Assembly: GCF_039524395.1 (NCBI RefSeq)
Contig: NZ_BAAAGO010000018.1
Reading direction: 5' to 3' (one strand)
Length of the DNA: 64,000 bases
Source of the DNA: Micropruina glycogenica
GTDB taxonomy: Bacteria; Actinomycetota; Actinomycetes; Propionibacteriales; Propionibacteriaceae
Part shown: positions 45,188-54,055 of the stretch, one piece after another
Layout: each line of letters begins with the position of its first letter
Position numbering within the stretch: the first letter of the stretch is position 1
Notes under the pieces: model-generated
Seen by the model: the letters and a program-made list of their open reading frames with translations, nothing else
Databases searched by the model: none
Told to the model about the DNA's origin: nothing
Made by a program: the position numbers and the translations under genes

Positions 45188-46020
45188 CGGGCCCCCTCGC
45201 GCGGATAGAAGTCTTCGACGGTGGGCAGCCGCTCCCCCGGCGGCACCTCGTCGATGCGAGCCGTGGCAACCAGCCCGCGGGTGTAGGGGTGCTCGGGTGC
45301 ACTGAACAGCCTGGCCACCGGGCCGGCTTCGACGATGCGGCCCTCGAGCATGACCAGCACGTCGGTGCACACTTGCGACACCACTGCCAGGTCGTGGCTG
45401 ATGAACAGGCACGCGGCGCCCTCGGCGGTCAGCACCTCGTCGAGCAGCCTCAGCACCCGGGCCTGCACGGTCACGTCGAGCGCGGTGGTCGGTTCGTCGC
45501 AGATCACCAGGTCGGGCGAGTTGATCAGCGCCATGGCGAGCAGGCACCGCTGCCGCTGACCGCCCGACAACTGGTGCGGAAAGCTGTCGGCCACGCGTTC
45601 AGCGTCGGCCAGACCCACCCGTCCGAGCATGTCGATCACGCGGGCTCGGGCCGATCCGCCCCGGTCGGCGGTGTGCAGCAGCAGCACCTCGGCCACCTGC
45701 CGTCCCACCCGCATGGTGGGGTCGAGCGCGGTCATCGGCTCCTGAAACACCATCGACAGCACATCGCCGCGGAGCCCGGCGAGGCTCGCTTCGGGAAGGC
45801 CGACCAGTTCACGCCCGGCCAGCCGAATCGACCCGGTGACGTGCGCCGTCTCGGGCAGCAGGCCCATCAGCGCCAGTGCCGTCACGGTCTTGCCTGAGCC
45901 CGACTCGCCGATGATGCCGAGCCGTTGGCCCTGCCCGAGCTCGAACGACACAGAATCGACCGCGACGGCCCGGCGGCGTCCAAAGCTCACCGTGAGATCG
46001 GTCACCTGCAACAGGCTCAT
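45184..46020 (-). CDS. Peptide/nickel-type ABC transporter ATP-binding protein (first ATPase, DppD/OppD type)
   Basis: Partner ATPase of the same importer, 278 residues. Walker A GESGSGKTV, Q-loop VFQEPMTALDP, signature QLSGGQRQR, Walker B LVICDEPTTALD and H-switch ISHDL are all present. The C-terminal PEHPYTRGLVA region is typical of OppD/DppD proteins, but a Cys-rich iron-sulfur extension is not evident. It overlaps the permease gene by 4 nt. Confidence 0.93.
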   Translation of the reverse strand: MSLLQVTDLTVSFGRRRAVAVDSVSFELGQGQRLGIIGESGSGKTVTALALMGLLPETAHVTGSIRLAGRELVGLPEASLAGLRGDVLSMVFQEPMTALDPTMRVGRQVAEVLLLHTADRGGSARARVIDMLGRVGLADAERVADSFPHQLSGGQRQRCLLAMALINSPDLVICDEPTTALDVTVQARVLRLLDEVLTAEGAACLFISHDLAVVSQVCTDVLVMLEGRIVEAGPVARLFSAPEHPYTRGLVATARIDEVPPGERLPTVEDFYPREGAR

Positions 46021-46829
46021 GACACCTCCCGCAGCCGCGGGTCGAGCAGATCACGCAGCCCGTCGCCCAGCAGGTTGAACCCCAGCACGGCCAGGGCGAT
46101 CGCCAACCCCGGCCAGAGCGCTTGCAACGGGGCGTTGAACATCACCGACTGCGCGTCGCGCAGCATCTTGCCCCACGTGGGCACGATCGCCGCTGTCGAG
46201 AGCCCCAGGTAACTGAGCGCCGCCTCGGCCAGGATCGCCAGCGCGAAGGTGACGGACGCCTGCACCCCGATCAGCGGTGCGATGTTGGGCAGCACGTGCC
46301 GCAGCGAGACCCCCGGCCACCGGGTACCTGACGCACGGGCCGCCAGCACGAAGTCGCTGCTCATCACCTGTTTGGTGCCGGCCCGGGTGACCCGGGCGAA
46401 GCTGGGAATCGTGGCCAGCCCGATGGCGGTCATCGCGGTCACCGGCGAGGCGCCGAACCGCGCTGCCAGCAGGATCGCCAGCAGCAGCGCCGGAAACGCG
46501 TAGGCGATGTCGGTGACCCGCATCACCACCTCGTCCACCCAGCCGCCCGCCTGGCCGGCCAACATACCCAGCGGAACGCCCAGCAGTGCGGCGATCGACA
46601 CCGACACCACACCGACCACGATGGTGGTCTGCGCGCCGACCAGAATGCGACTGAACACGTCGATGCCCATGGCGTCGGTGCCCAGCCAGTGCTCGGCACT
46701 CGGGCCCTGCAGCCGCTGCCCGGCCACCACCAGGGTGGGGTCGTACGGCGTCCACACCAGCGACAGCAGGGCCATCGCCAGCAGCAGCGCCACCAGGGCG
46801 GCGCCCAGCCACAGCGCGAGCCGCCTCAC
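46017..46829 (-). CDS. Peptide/nickel-type ABC transporter permease (DppC type)
   Basis: The second inner membrane permease, 270 residues with about six helices. The N-terminal OppC-type region (LGTDAMGIDVFSRILVGAQTT) and the EAA loop (EAALSYLGLSTAAIVPTWG region with the preceding ARASGTRWPGVSLRHVLPN) mark DppC/OppC proteins. The GTG at 46829 overlaps the DppB-type stop by 4 nt; the longer open frame upstream is out-of-frame shadow of that gene. Confidence 0.92.
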   Translation of the reverse strand: MRRLALWLGAALVALLLAMALLSLVWTPYDPTLVVAGQRLQGPSAEHWLGTDAMGIDVFSRILVGAQTTIVVGVVSVSIAALLGVPLGMLAGQAGGWVDEVVMRVTDIAYAFPALLLAILLAARFGASPVTAMTAIGLATIPSFARVTRAGTKQVMSSDFVLAARASGTRWPGVSLRHVLPNIAPLIGVQASVTFALAILAEAALSYLGLSTAAIVPTWGKMLRDAQSVMFNAPLQALWPGLAIALAVLGFNLLGDGLRDLLDPRLREVS

Positions 46830-47785
46830 GGTTCGACCTCGGTGCGCAGCCGCGGGTCGATCCACGCGTACGACAGGTCGACGACGAAGTTGATCAGCAG
46901 CACCGTGGCCGCCAGAAACATAACCACGCTCTGCACGATCATCAGGTCGCGCTGCGACACGGCGTCGAGCAGGGCCGAGCCCAGTCCGGGCAGGGCGAAC
47001 ACCGACTCGATCACGATGGCGCCCACCAGTACCGAAGCCAACTGCAGGCCGATGACCGTCACCAGCGACAGGGCCGCGTTGCGCAGCCCGTGCCGCAGCA
47101 ACGCCGGGAAGGGACGCCACCCGACGGCCCGCGCGGTGCGGTAGTAGTCCTCACTGAGCACCTCGATGAAGGCCGAGCGGACGTAGCGCACCAGCACCGC
47201 CGCCTGCACGATCGCCAGCGACACCACCGGAAGCACCAGGTGCGCGGCCCAACTGCTCACACTGGTGGTGAAGGGCACGTAGCCGTTGGCGGGCAACCAG
47301 CGCAGGCCGACTGCGAACACCAGCACCAGCGCGATCGCCGCCCAGAAGGCGGGAATCGCCATGCCGAGTTGGGCGGCCGCCGAGGCCACGAAGCCCGGCC
47401 AGGACCGGCGCTTCATCGCCGCCAGCATGCCCACCGGCACGGCGATCAGCACCGACAACAACAGGGCGAACAGCACCAGCCACAAGGTGACGGCGATGCG
47501 TGGCGACATCAGTTGCACCACGCTCTGCCCGGTGAAGTACGACGTGCCGAAGTCGCCGCGCAGCATGCCGCCCACCCACTCCGCGTAGCGCACCACGGCC
47601 GGACGGTCGAGCCCCAACTGGGCGCTCAGGGCGTCGATCTGCGCCTGCGTCGCCCCCTGCCCCAGAATTATCGCGGCCACCTCACCGGGCAACGCCGCGC
47701 ACACGGCGAAGACCAGCACCGACGCGCCCAGCAGACTGACCGCGAAGATGGCCAGCCGCCGGGCTACGAAGGCGAGAATGCGCAC
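46826..47785 (-). CDS. Peptide/nickel-type ABC transporter permease (DppB type)
   Basis: The first permease, 319 residues with six membrane helices and a periplasmic domain after helix 1 (LPGEVAAIILGQGATQAQIDAL). The EAA-loop region is YYRTARAVGWRPFPALLRHGLRN. It lies 10 nt after the binding protein gene and overlaps the next permease by 4 nt, so all five genes form one operon. Confidence 0.93.
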   Translation of the reverse strand: MRILAFVARRLAIFAVSLLGASVLVFAVCAALPGEVAAIILGQGATQAQIDALSAQLGLDRPAVVRYAEWVGGMLRGDFGTSYFTGQSVVQLMSPRIAVTLWLVLFALLLSVLIAVPVGMLAAMKRRSWPGFVASAAAQLGMAIPAFWAAIALVLVFAVGLRWLPANGYVPFTTSVSSWAAHLVLPVVSLAIVQAAVLVRYVRSAFIEVLSEDYYRTARAVGWRPFPALLRHGLRNAALSLVTVIGLQLASVLVGAIVIESVFALPGLGSALLDAVSQRDLMIVQSVVMFLAATVLLINFVVDLSYAWIDPRLRTEVEP

Positions 47786-47795
47786 GGTGCGCTGG

Positions 47796-49322
47796 TCAGC
47801 GAATGGCGATCGGAGCGAGGTCGAAGCTGAGTGTGGCCGAGTTCTGCGGCACCCCGGTGACCGTCGCCTTGGTGATCACCAGGTTGGGCAGCCCGAAGAG
47901 CCAGACGGCCGCTGCATCGTCGGCGAGCGTTCGCACCGCCTTGCGCATCAGCGGCACGAGTTCTTCGGCGGGCGCCTCGTCGGCGGCCTCGAACTGCTTG
48001 TTGTACTCGGCGTTGTCGTAGTGGAAGTAGTAGGTCGGGTCGGTGAACCGGCGCAGGTCACGGGCTTCGACGTGAGCCACGATCGACATGTCGTAGTTGC
48101 CGCCGTTGTGCACGTCCTTGAGCCAGGTGGCGAAGTCGAGTTCCTCCACGGTCACCTTGATGCCCACCTGACGCAGGGCGCTCTCGACGAACTGGGCGCT
48201 CTTGGTGGCGTACGCGGTGGTGGGCACCCGCAGCTTGAGGTTCAGGTTGGTGGCCTTGGCCTCGGCGAGCAGCTTCTTGGCCCCGTCGGGGTCGTAGGCG
48301 TCGATCGAAGTCAGATCTTCGTACCACGGGTCGGTCGGCACGGCCATCGAGCCGATCAGGGTGCCCTTGCCGTTCCACACCGTGTCGAGCAGCGCCTTCT
48401 TGTCGATCGCCATCGAGATGGCCCGGCGCACCTTGACGCTCTTCAGGCTGTCGCGGGCGTTGTTCAGCGCCATCACCACCTCACCGGTGGTGGTGCCCTG
48501 AATGACGGTGTACCGGCTGGTGTCGTTGAACTGGTCGATGGCGTCCGGTGCCTGCAGGTTCGAGATCACGTCGAGATCGCCCGACAGCATCGCGGCGTTC
48601 ATGGCGTTGGCGTCGGCGAAGTAGCGAAAGGTGACGGCATCAAGCCGAGGCTGCGTGCCCCAGTAGCTGCCGCTGGCCGCCAGCACCACACTCTGGCCCT
48701 TGTTCCAGCGCTGCAGCACGAACGGGCCCGAACCGGCGGGGGTGGTGTCGAGGGCGGCCAGACCGTCGGGATCGTAGATGATGCCGGCGGTCGAACTGAT
48801 GTCGTACAGCCACAGGTTGGACGGGTGATTGAGCGTCACCTTGACGGTGTGCTCGTCCACGGCCTCGGTCGACTTGACCACCTTCATCTGCTCGACGAGC
48901 GGTGCCGAGATGGCCGCTTCGGTCTTGATGCGGTTGAAGCTGGTCGCCACGGCCTGCGCGGTCACTGGCTTACCGCTGGCGAATTTCGCCGCCGGGTTCA
49001 GGTTGAACGTGTAGACGGTGCGGTCGGAACTGACGTCCCACGTCTGGGCTAGCAGCGGGTTCAGCTTGCCCTCGGCGTCCATCCTCACCAGCGTCTCGTA
49101 CACGTTGTAGAGCAGCACCTGCGGAATGGACGCGGCGGGCGACGCGCTCGGGTTCATCGTGGGCGGTTCGAGCGTCGCCCCCACCACCAGGGCGCGAGCC
49201 GCCTGGGTGGGCGCCGTTGGTGACTGGCCCACGCAGCCGACGAGCAGGGACACGGCGAAGATCAATGCCGCCCAATGCCACCTCCGACGTGACGCAACGG
49301 ACGCGGACGTGCTGGAGACCAT
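47796..49322 (-). CDS. ABC transporter substrate-binding lipoprotein, peptide/nickel (SBP_bac_5) family
   Basis: Membrane-anchored solute receptor of the importer, 508 residues. The signal peptide ends at lipobox LLVGC (Cys 29). The mature domain follows the DppA/OppA pattern (EPPTMNPSASPAASIPQVLLYNVYETLVRM, LNPAAKFASGKPVTAQAV, AISMAIDKKALLD). The ligand could be a peptide, opine, nickel complex or other; it cannot be decided from sequence. AGGAGG lies upstream of the ATG. Confidence 0.93.
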   Translation of the reverse strand: MVSSTSASVASRRRWHWAALIFAVSLLVGCVGQSPTAPTQAARALVVGATLEPPTMNPSASPAASIPQVLLYNVYETLVRMDAEGKLNPLLAQTWDVSSDRTVYTFNLNPAAKFASGKPVTAQAVATSFNRIKTEAAISAPLVEQMKVVKSTEAVDEHTVKVTLNHPSNLWLYDISSTAGIIYDPDGLAALDTTPAGSGPFVLQRWNKGQSVVLAASGSYWGTQPRLDAVTFRYFADANAMNAAMLSGDLDVISNLQAPDAIDQFNDTSRYTVIQGTTTGEVVMALNNARDSLKSVKVRRAISMAIDKKALLDTVWNGKGTLIGSMAVPTDPWYEDLTSIDAYDPDGAKKLLAEAKATNLNLKLRVPTTAYATKSAQFVESALRQVGIKVTVEELDFATWLKDVHNGGNYDMSIVAHVEARDLRRFTDPTYYFHYDNAEYNKQFEAADEAPAEELVPLMRKAVRTLADDAAAVWLFGLPNLVITKATVTGVPQNSATLSFDLAPIAIR

Positions 49323-49504
49323 CTGTCCTCCTGATCGGGCCCGGTGGGCACAGCGGATCGCGCGACGAGTTTAGCCGAGCCCCGGAAGCATGCCACGGAC
49401 CTACCGCCCTACGGCGATCCGACGTCTGATGGGCACCGTGCCTGCGCGAGGTTCGATGGTGTGCGCCGCGAGCCGCCGCTGCTTACGGTCCGATGATGCT
49501 CGAT

Positions 49505-49533
49505 TTGGGTCACCTGCACCGGTCCCCTATAGT
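49505..49533 (+). promoter_or_regulatory. Promoter of tRNA-fMet
   Basis: TTGGGT (49505-49510), 17 nt, then TATAGT (49528-49533). The expected start point is a few bases before the tRNA 5' end at 49545. It is the clearest two-box promoter in the window. Confidence 0.7.
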
Positions 49534-49544
49534 TGATCGAGCGA

Positions 49545-49618
49545 CGCGGGGTGGAGCAGCTCGGTAGCTCGCTGGGCTCATAACCCAGAGGTCACAGGTT
49601 CAAATCCTGTCCCCGCTA
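49545..49618 (+). tRNA. Initiator tRNA-Met (anticodon CAT)
   Basis: Acceptor CGCGGGG pairs with CCCCGC, leaving C1 unpaired opposite T72, a hallmark of initiator tRNA. The anticodon stem CTGGG/CCCAG around the CTCATAA loop has the three G:C pairs required by initiator tRNA. The T-arm is CAGG-TTCAAAT-CCTG. The discriminator is A at 49618 and CCA is not encoded. Confidence 0.95.
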
Positions 49619-49626
49619 CGAATGGG

Positions 49627-49669
49627 AACCCGTTCCGAATCGGTGTGAAACCGATCCCAGGAACGGGTT
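49627..49669 (+). terminator. Hairpin terminator after tRNA-fMet
   Basis: AACCCGTTCC (49627-49636) pairs with GGAACGGGTT (49660-49669), with an inner stem ATCGGT/ACCGAT (49639-49655), followed by TCTCTGCTT. Confidence 0.7.
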
Positions 49670-49888
49670 TCTCTGCTTCCCGCAACCTTCGGCGAATGAT
49701 CGCTGGGCAGGCCCAGCAACTCGCTCTTCGTCCCCCCACACCTCCAAAAGCGCGGGCGGGCTGACCGTCGGTGATTGACGCGTCAACGGTGCCCGAACTC
49801 TCAACGCAGAGTCGCAGTGAGGGCGACCTGGCAAGACAAGCCCCTATGGCGATCTGTACGCTGGCTCGTGGTGTGCACTGGGGGGTGG

Positions 49889-51406
49889 ATGAAGGGTCAA
49901 CTGTGCCTGCGGCTGCGCGTCACCACTTCTGGTGCCGCAGCCCTACTGGTCGCCATCCTTTTGGCGGTCGGCCCGGCCTTTGCGCACCCCAATACCGGGT
50001 CGTGCGGGCAGAAGCAGAACCGTTGCACGAGCCCCTCGTCGACCGCGACTCCTTCGGCCCAACAGCGTTCCGAGCCGGACCACAACCACCCGCCGACCGC
50101 ACGCCCCACCCGCTCGCACACGCCCCGCCCGACACCGACGGCCACGCGCACCAGCCCTCGGCCCAGTGAGTCGCCCAAGCCGACCCGCTCGCCGCGTCCG
50201 ACCAGCACGCCGACCACCGCGAGCCCCACACCGAGGCCGCATTCGACGCACACTGACCGGCCCACACCGAGGCCGACACCCAGCGACAAGCCCAGCCCAA
50301 CCCCGACATTGACCGAGAAGCCCAGTCCGACGCCGACGGTGACGGATCAGCCGACCCCCACGCCGACGCCGACCGTGACGGACGAGCCGACCCCAACCCC
50401 GACGTTGACCGAGAAGCCCACTCCGACGCCGACGGTGACGGATCAGCCCACTCCGAGCGTCACGCCAACCGTGACGGACGAGCCGACTCCGACTCCTACG
50501 CTGACCGGTGAGCCGACGCCGAGCGTCACTCCCACGTCCACGGACGAACCCACGCCGACGGTGACGGGAGAGCCGACCCCTACCCTGACCGGCGAGCCCA
50601 CGCCGAGCGTCACGCCCACGTCCACGGACGAACCCACGCCGACGGTGACTCCGACCGTGACGGGGGAGCCGACCCCTACCCTGACCGGCGAGCCCACGCC
50701 CAGCGTCACGCCCACGTCCACGGACGAACCCACGCCGACGGTGACTCCGACCGTGACGGGGGAGCCGACCCCTACCCTGACCGGTGAGCCCACGCCCAGC
50801 GTCACGCCCACGTCCACGGACGAACCCACGCCGACACCCACACCGAGCCGTCCGTCTTTCACGTTTCGGCCACCGATCATCTGGTGGCCGACACTTCCGC
50901 CGCCCGTGACGCCCACAGCGACCCCGACGGTGACGCTGACACCCACTCCGACGCCCACGCGTACCGTGCGGCCGACGCCGACCCCCACGCCCACGCGTAC
51001 CGTGCGGCCGACGCCGACCCCCACACCCACGCGCACGGTGCGACCGCCGACGACACCGACGCCCACCCCGACCCGCACCACCGCCCGACCTGCGTCGCCC
51101 ACGAAGTCGCCGAGTGATCGCGACAACACGCCCACGCCCAGTCTGCCGTCCACCGGCAGCGCGACCGCTTCACCTTCGCCGTCGCAGCCTCAGTCGACGT
51201 ACCTGCCGCAGGGCACGCCCAGCGATCCGCCCCTGCCGGGCCCACAAGAGCCAGGCGGCAGCGGGCCGGGGTCGTGGCCCTCGACGATCACCGACCCGCT
51301 CTCGCTCCAACGCGGACTGTCGGCGATGCTGCCGATTCTGGCCGGCGCAGTCGTGATCATGGGGCTGACCCTGCTGTTGCGCCCGCCACGCCGCAGTATC
51401 GGCTGA
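49889..51406 (+). CDS. Pro/Thr-repeat surface protein with C-terminal membrane anchor
   Basis: 505 residues: a signal peptide (about 1-38, hydrophobic AAALLVAILLAVGPAFA), then nearly 430 residues of low-complexity Pro/Thr/Ser/Glu sequence with PTPT repeats and an RTVRPTPTPTPT block, and a C-terminal transmembrane helix (about 475-497) with a basic tail (RPPRRSIG). This architecture suggests an extended wall-spanning stalk, possibly O-mannosylated; glycosylation is inferred. LPSTG occurs but lies about 95 residues before the helix, so sortase anchoring is unlikely. The ATG at 49889 follows GGGGTGG; a GTG at 49871 (8 nt after TACGCT) is an alternative. Function unknown. Confidence 0.8.
   Translation: MKGQLCLRLRVTTSGAAALLVAILLAVGPAFAHPNTGSCGQKQNRCTSPSSTATPSAQQRSEPDHNHPPTARPTRSHTPRPTPTATRTSPRPSESPKPTRSPRPTSTPTTASPTPRPHSTHTDRPTPRPTPSDKPSPTPTLTEKPSPTPTVTDQPTPTPTPTVTDEPTPTPTLTEKPTPTPTVTDQPTPSVTPTVTDEPTPTPTLTGEPTPSVTPTSTDEPTPTVTGEPTPTLTGEPTPSVTPTSTDEPTPTVTPTVTGEPTPTLTGEPTPSVTPTSTDEPTPTVTPTVTGEPTPTLTGEPTPSVTPTSTDEPTPTPTPSRPSFTFRPPIIWWPTLPPPVTPTATPTVTLTPTPTPTRTVRPTPTPTPTRTVRPTPTPTPTRTVRPPTTPTPTPTRTTARPASPTKSPSDRDNTPTPSLPSTGSATASPSPSQPQSTYLPQGTPSDPPLPGPQEPGGSGPGSWPSTITDPLSLQRGLSAMLPILAGAVVIMGLTLLLRPPRRSIG
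50504..50835 (+). repeat. Near-identical 96-nt coding tandem repeats
   Basis: The unit encodes 32 residues starting TGEPTPSVTPTSTDEP. Two full units, one unit lacking six residues (TPTVTP shortened) and one truncated unit are nearly identical at DNA level, which marks a hotspot for copy-number change by slippage or recombination. Confidence 0.85.
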
Positions 51407-51440
51407 AAGGGTTCGAGACCACCTCACCAGATGTGGTTCG

Positions 51441-52721
51441 ATGGCCCTCATGGCTCCGGTCGTTCACTACCCCCTGCATCAGGCCACCCTCGACAACGGA
51501 CTTCGGGTGATCGTCAACCCCGACCCCAGCGTGCCCGTGGTGGCGGTGAACCTGTGGTACGACGTCGGCTCGCGTGACGAGCGTCCCGGACGCACCGGCC
51601 TGGCTCACCTGTTCGAGCACCTGATGTTCGAAGGGTCGGCGAACGTGACGTCCGGCGAGCACCTCGCCACCGTTCAATCGGTCGGCGGGTCGGCCAACGC
51701 CACCACCTGGTTCGACCGCACCAACTACTTCGAGACCGTGCCGACCTGTGCCCTCGATCTGGCCCTGTGGCTCGAGGCCGATCGGCTCGCCAGCCTGCAG
51801 GTCACCCAGCACAATCTCGACAACCAGCGCGACGTGGTGATGGAAGAGAAGCGGCAGCGCTACGACAACGTTCCCTACGGAGACGTCATGCTGCACCTGG
51901 TGCAGTTGACCTTTCCGGCCGACCACCCCTACGGCCACCCCACGATCGGTTCGATGGACGACCTGGCGGCCGCCACCCTCGACGACGCCAAGGCGTTCTT
52001 CGCAACCCACTACGCACCCAGCAACGCCGTGCTCACACTGGTCGGTGACATCGACCCGACCGACGGCATTGCGCGCGCCAACTCGTTCTTCGGTGGCCTG
52101 GCCGCCTCGACTCGACCCGTACGCGAGGTGACGGCGCCACTGCCGCCCCTGACCGGCGTACCCAGGCGAGAAGTGACGGCCACGGTGCCCGCCGATGCGG
52201 CGTATCTGAGCTGGCGGCTGCCCGCGAGCGACACACCGGCCTTCGACGCTCTTGAACTGGCGCTCGCGGCGCTGGGCGACGGGCAGACCTCACGGCTGCA
52301 CCGAAGGCTGGTGCGCAACGATCAGATCGCCGAGGGCGCCGGCGCCTCGACCACCGGCCTGATCGGCGGCACGAGCCTGGGGTTCGCCAGTGCCAGAGCG
52401 CTGCCCGGCGTCGCCGGAGCGCAACTCGAAGACGCCATCGTCGACGAGTTCGAACGCTTCATCGCCGACGGGCCGACGACGGCAGAGGTCGACCGGGTGA
52501 AGGCCCAGTACGAGCGCGAATGGCTGGGCGAACTGGCCCGCTTCGACAACCGGGCCGACCTGTTCAGCAGCTACGCGACGCTGCAGGGCGACCCTGAGGC
52601 CGTCAATCGCCGGCTCGACGAGATTCGCGCCGTCACCATCGACGACGTGGCTGCTGCCGCTTCAGACTGGCTCGCCACCGACCAACGAGCCGTCGTCACC
52701 TACCACCGGGAGCGCGCATGA
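51441..52721 (+). CDS. M16 family zinc peptidase, catalytic subunit
   Basis: Metalloendopeptidase of the pitrilysin/processing peptidase family, 426 residues. The inverted zinc motif HLFEH is at 56-60 and the third ligand Glu is near 135 (VVMEEKRQR). There is no signal peptide. An ATG three codons later is an alternative start. It overlaps the next gene by 4 nt (ATGA). The pair resembles two-subunit bacterial M16B enzymes, one active and one accessory. Confidence 0.93.
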   Translation: MALMAPVVHYPLHQATLDNGLRVIVNPDPSVPVVAVNLWYDVGSRDERPGRTGLAHLFEHLMFEGSANVTSGEHLATVQSVGGSANATTWFDRTNYFETVPTCALDLALWLEADRLASLQVTQHNLDNQRDVVMEEKRQRYDNVPYGDVMLHLVQLTFPADHPYGHPTIGSMDDLAAATLDDAKAFFATHYAPSNAVLTLVGDIDPTDGIARANSFFGGLAASTRPVREVTAPLPPLTGVPRREVTATVPADAAYLSWRLPASDTPAFDALELALAALGDGQTSRLHRRLVRNDQIAEGAGASTTGLIGGTSLGFASARALPGVAGAQLEDAIVDEFERFIADGPTTAEVDRVKAQYEREWLGELARFDNRADLFSSYATLQGDPEAVNRRLDEIRAVTIDDVAAAASDWLATDQRAVVTYHRERA

Positions 52722-54055
52722 ATCGGCCGGCGATCACTCCCCCGCAACCGTGGACGTTTCCCACGCCGACCACCACGCACTTCGACAACGGTATGACCGT
52801 GCTGAAGTTCGACCGCCCCGGCCAGCATCTGATCGACGCCACCCTGGTGCTCGACCTGCCGCTGCACACCGAGCGGGCGAGCATCGAGGGCGTCTCGGCC
52901 ATTCTGCAGCGCTGCCTCGACGAGGGCACCCGATCGCACCCGCGCACGGACTTCGCCGAGCAGCTCGAGAACCGCGGCGCGGTGTTGAACGGGGGTGTCA
53001 GCCACTCGGCCACCCACGTCAGCCTCGAAGTGCCCACCACCCGGTTCGCTGAGGCGCTGCCGCTGTTCGCCGAGGCAGTGCTCGAACCCACTCTGGAGGC
53101 CGCCGACGTGCGGAGGCACGTCGAGCTGAGGCTGGCCGAGATCGGGCAGCACCGGGCGCACCCCACCCACCGCGGCGCAGAGGCCTTTCGTGCCGCGGTG
53201 ATCGACGACGACTTCAGGGCCGCCCGCTCGAGTGGCGGCACGGCCGCCAGCGTCCGCCGCATCTCGACCGACGACGTCCACGCCCACTACGCGGCCCACT
53301 ACGGGCCCGAGCGCGCCACCCTGGTGCTCGCCGGTGACTTCACCGACGATCCGCTGCCGGTGGTGCGCGATGCGTTCGAGGGGTGGAGCCGCACGGTGAC
53401 GACGCTGAGCAGTGAGCGACCGCTGGCCGCGCCGCCGCAGGTGTTGCTCATCGACCGGCCCGCGGCGGTGCAGGCCGACGTGCGACTGGGCGGCTTCGGC
53501 ATCGACCGCACCGACCCTCGGTGGCCCGCCCTGCGGCTCGGAGCGTTCGTGCTGGGCGGCGGCTTTCTGAGCCGGCTCAACCGGGTGCTGCGTGAAGAAC
53601 GCGGCTACACCTACGGCGTGCAGCTTTCGAACACGCCGGCCCGGCACGGCGGGCTGCTCGCCATGCATGCCTCGTTTCGCACCGAGGTGGCCGCCGCTGC
53701 CATCGCTGAGGCCCGCGAGCTCATCCGGGTGGACGGCGACGGCGCGTTGACTGAGGCCGAACTGACCGATGCGCGCAACTTTCTGGTCGGCATCATGCCC
53801 CTGCGGTGCGCCACTGCCGCCGGCGTCGCCGACCAGGCCGCCGCGCTGATCGACGTGGGGCTCGACACCGGCTTCGTCAACCGGCACGCCGCCGCCCTCG
53901 AACTGGTCACTCCCGAACAGGCCACCGCGGCCATCGCCGAGTTGCTGCAACCCGACCGGCTCAGCCTGGTGGTGGTCGGCGACGCGGCGGTGCTCGCCGA
54001 CCAGCTAGCGGCTCAGGGCCTGGACGCCACGGTGATCAGCGACCCATCAGTTTGA
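52718..54055 (+). CDS. M16 family peptidase-like protein, non-catalytic partner
   Basis: 445 residues with M16 fold similarity throughout. The zinc motif is lost: where HxxEH should be the sequence is AILQRCLDEGT. The C-terminal domain retains LREERGYTYGV, the Arg/Tyr pair that in heterodimeric M16B enzymes positions substrate in the partner's active site. It therefore probably works with the upstream catalytic subunit. The 3' end overlaps the convergent UPF0182 gene by 20 nt. Confidence 0.92.
   Translation: MNRPAITPPQPWTFPTPTTTHFDNGMTVLKFDRPGQHLIDATLVLDLPLHTERASIEGVSAILQRCLDEGTRSHPRTDFAEQLENRGAVLNGGVSHSATHVSLEVPTTRFAEALPLFAEAVLEPTLEAADVRRHVELRLAEIGQHRAHPTHRGAEAFRAAVIDDDFRAARSSGGTAASVRRISTDDVHAHYAAHYGPERATLVLAGDFTDDPLPVVRDAFEGWSRTVTTLSSERPLAAPPQVLLIDRPAAVQADVRLGGFGIDRTDPRWPALRLGAFVLGGGFLSRLNRVLREERGYTYGVQLSNTPARHGGLLAMHASFRTEVAAAAIAEARELIRVDGDGALTEAELTDARNFLVGIMPLRCATAAGVADQAAALIDVGLDTGFVNRHAAALELVTPEQATAAIAELLQPDRLSLVVVGDAAVLADQLAAQGLDATVISDPSV

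Noticed and set aside
50443..51153. Val/Gly-repeat protein on the minus strand.
   Set aside because: It is the exact complement of the Pro/Thr repeat gene, which has a signal peptide, anchor and ribosome-binding site.
50880..51406. Sortase signal LPSTG in the Pro/Thr-repeat protein.
   Set aside because: The motif is about 95 residues before the membrane helix, whereas sortase signals are directly followed by it.
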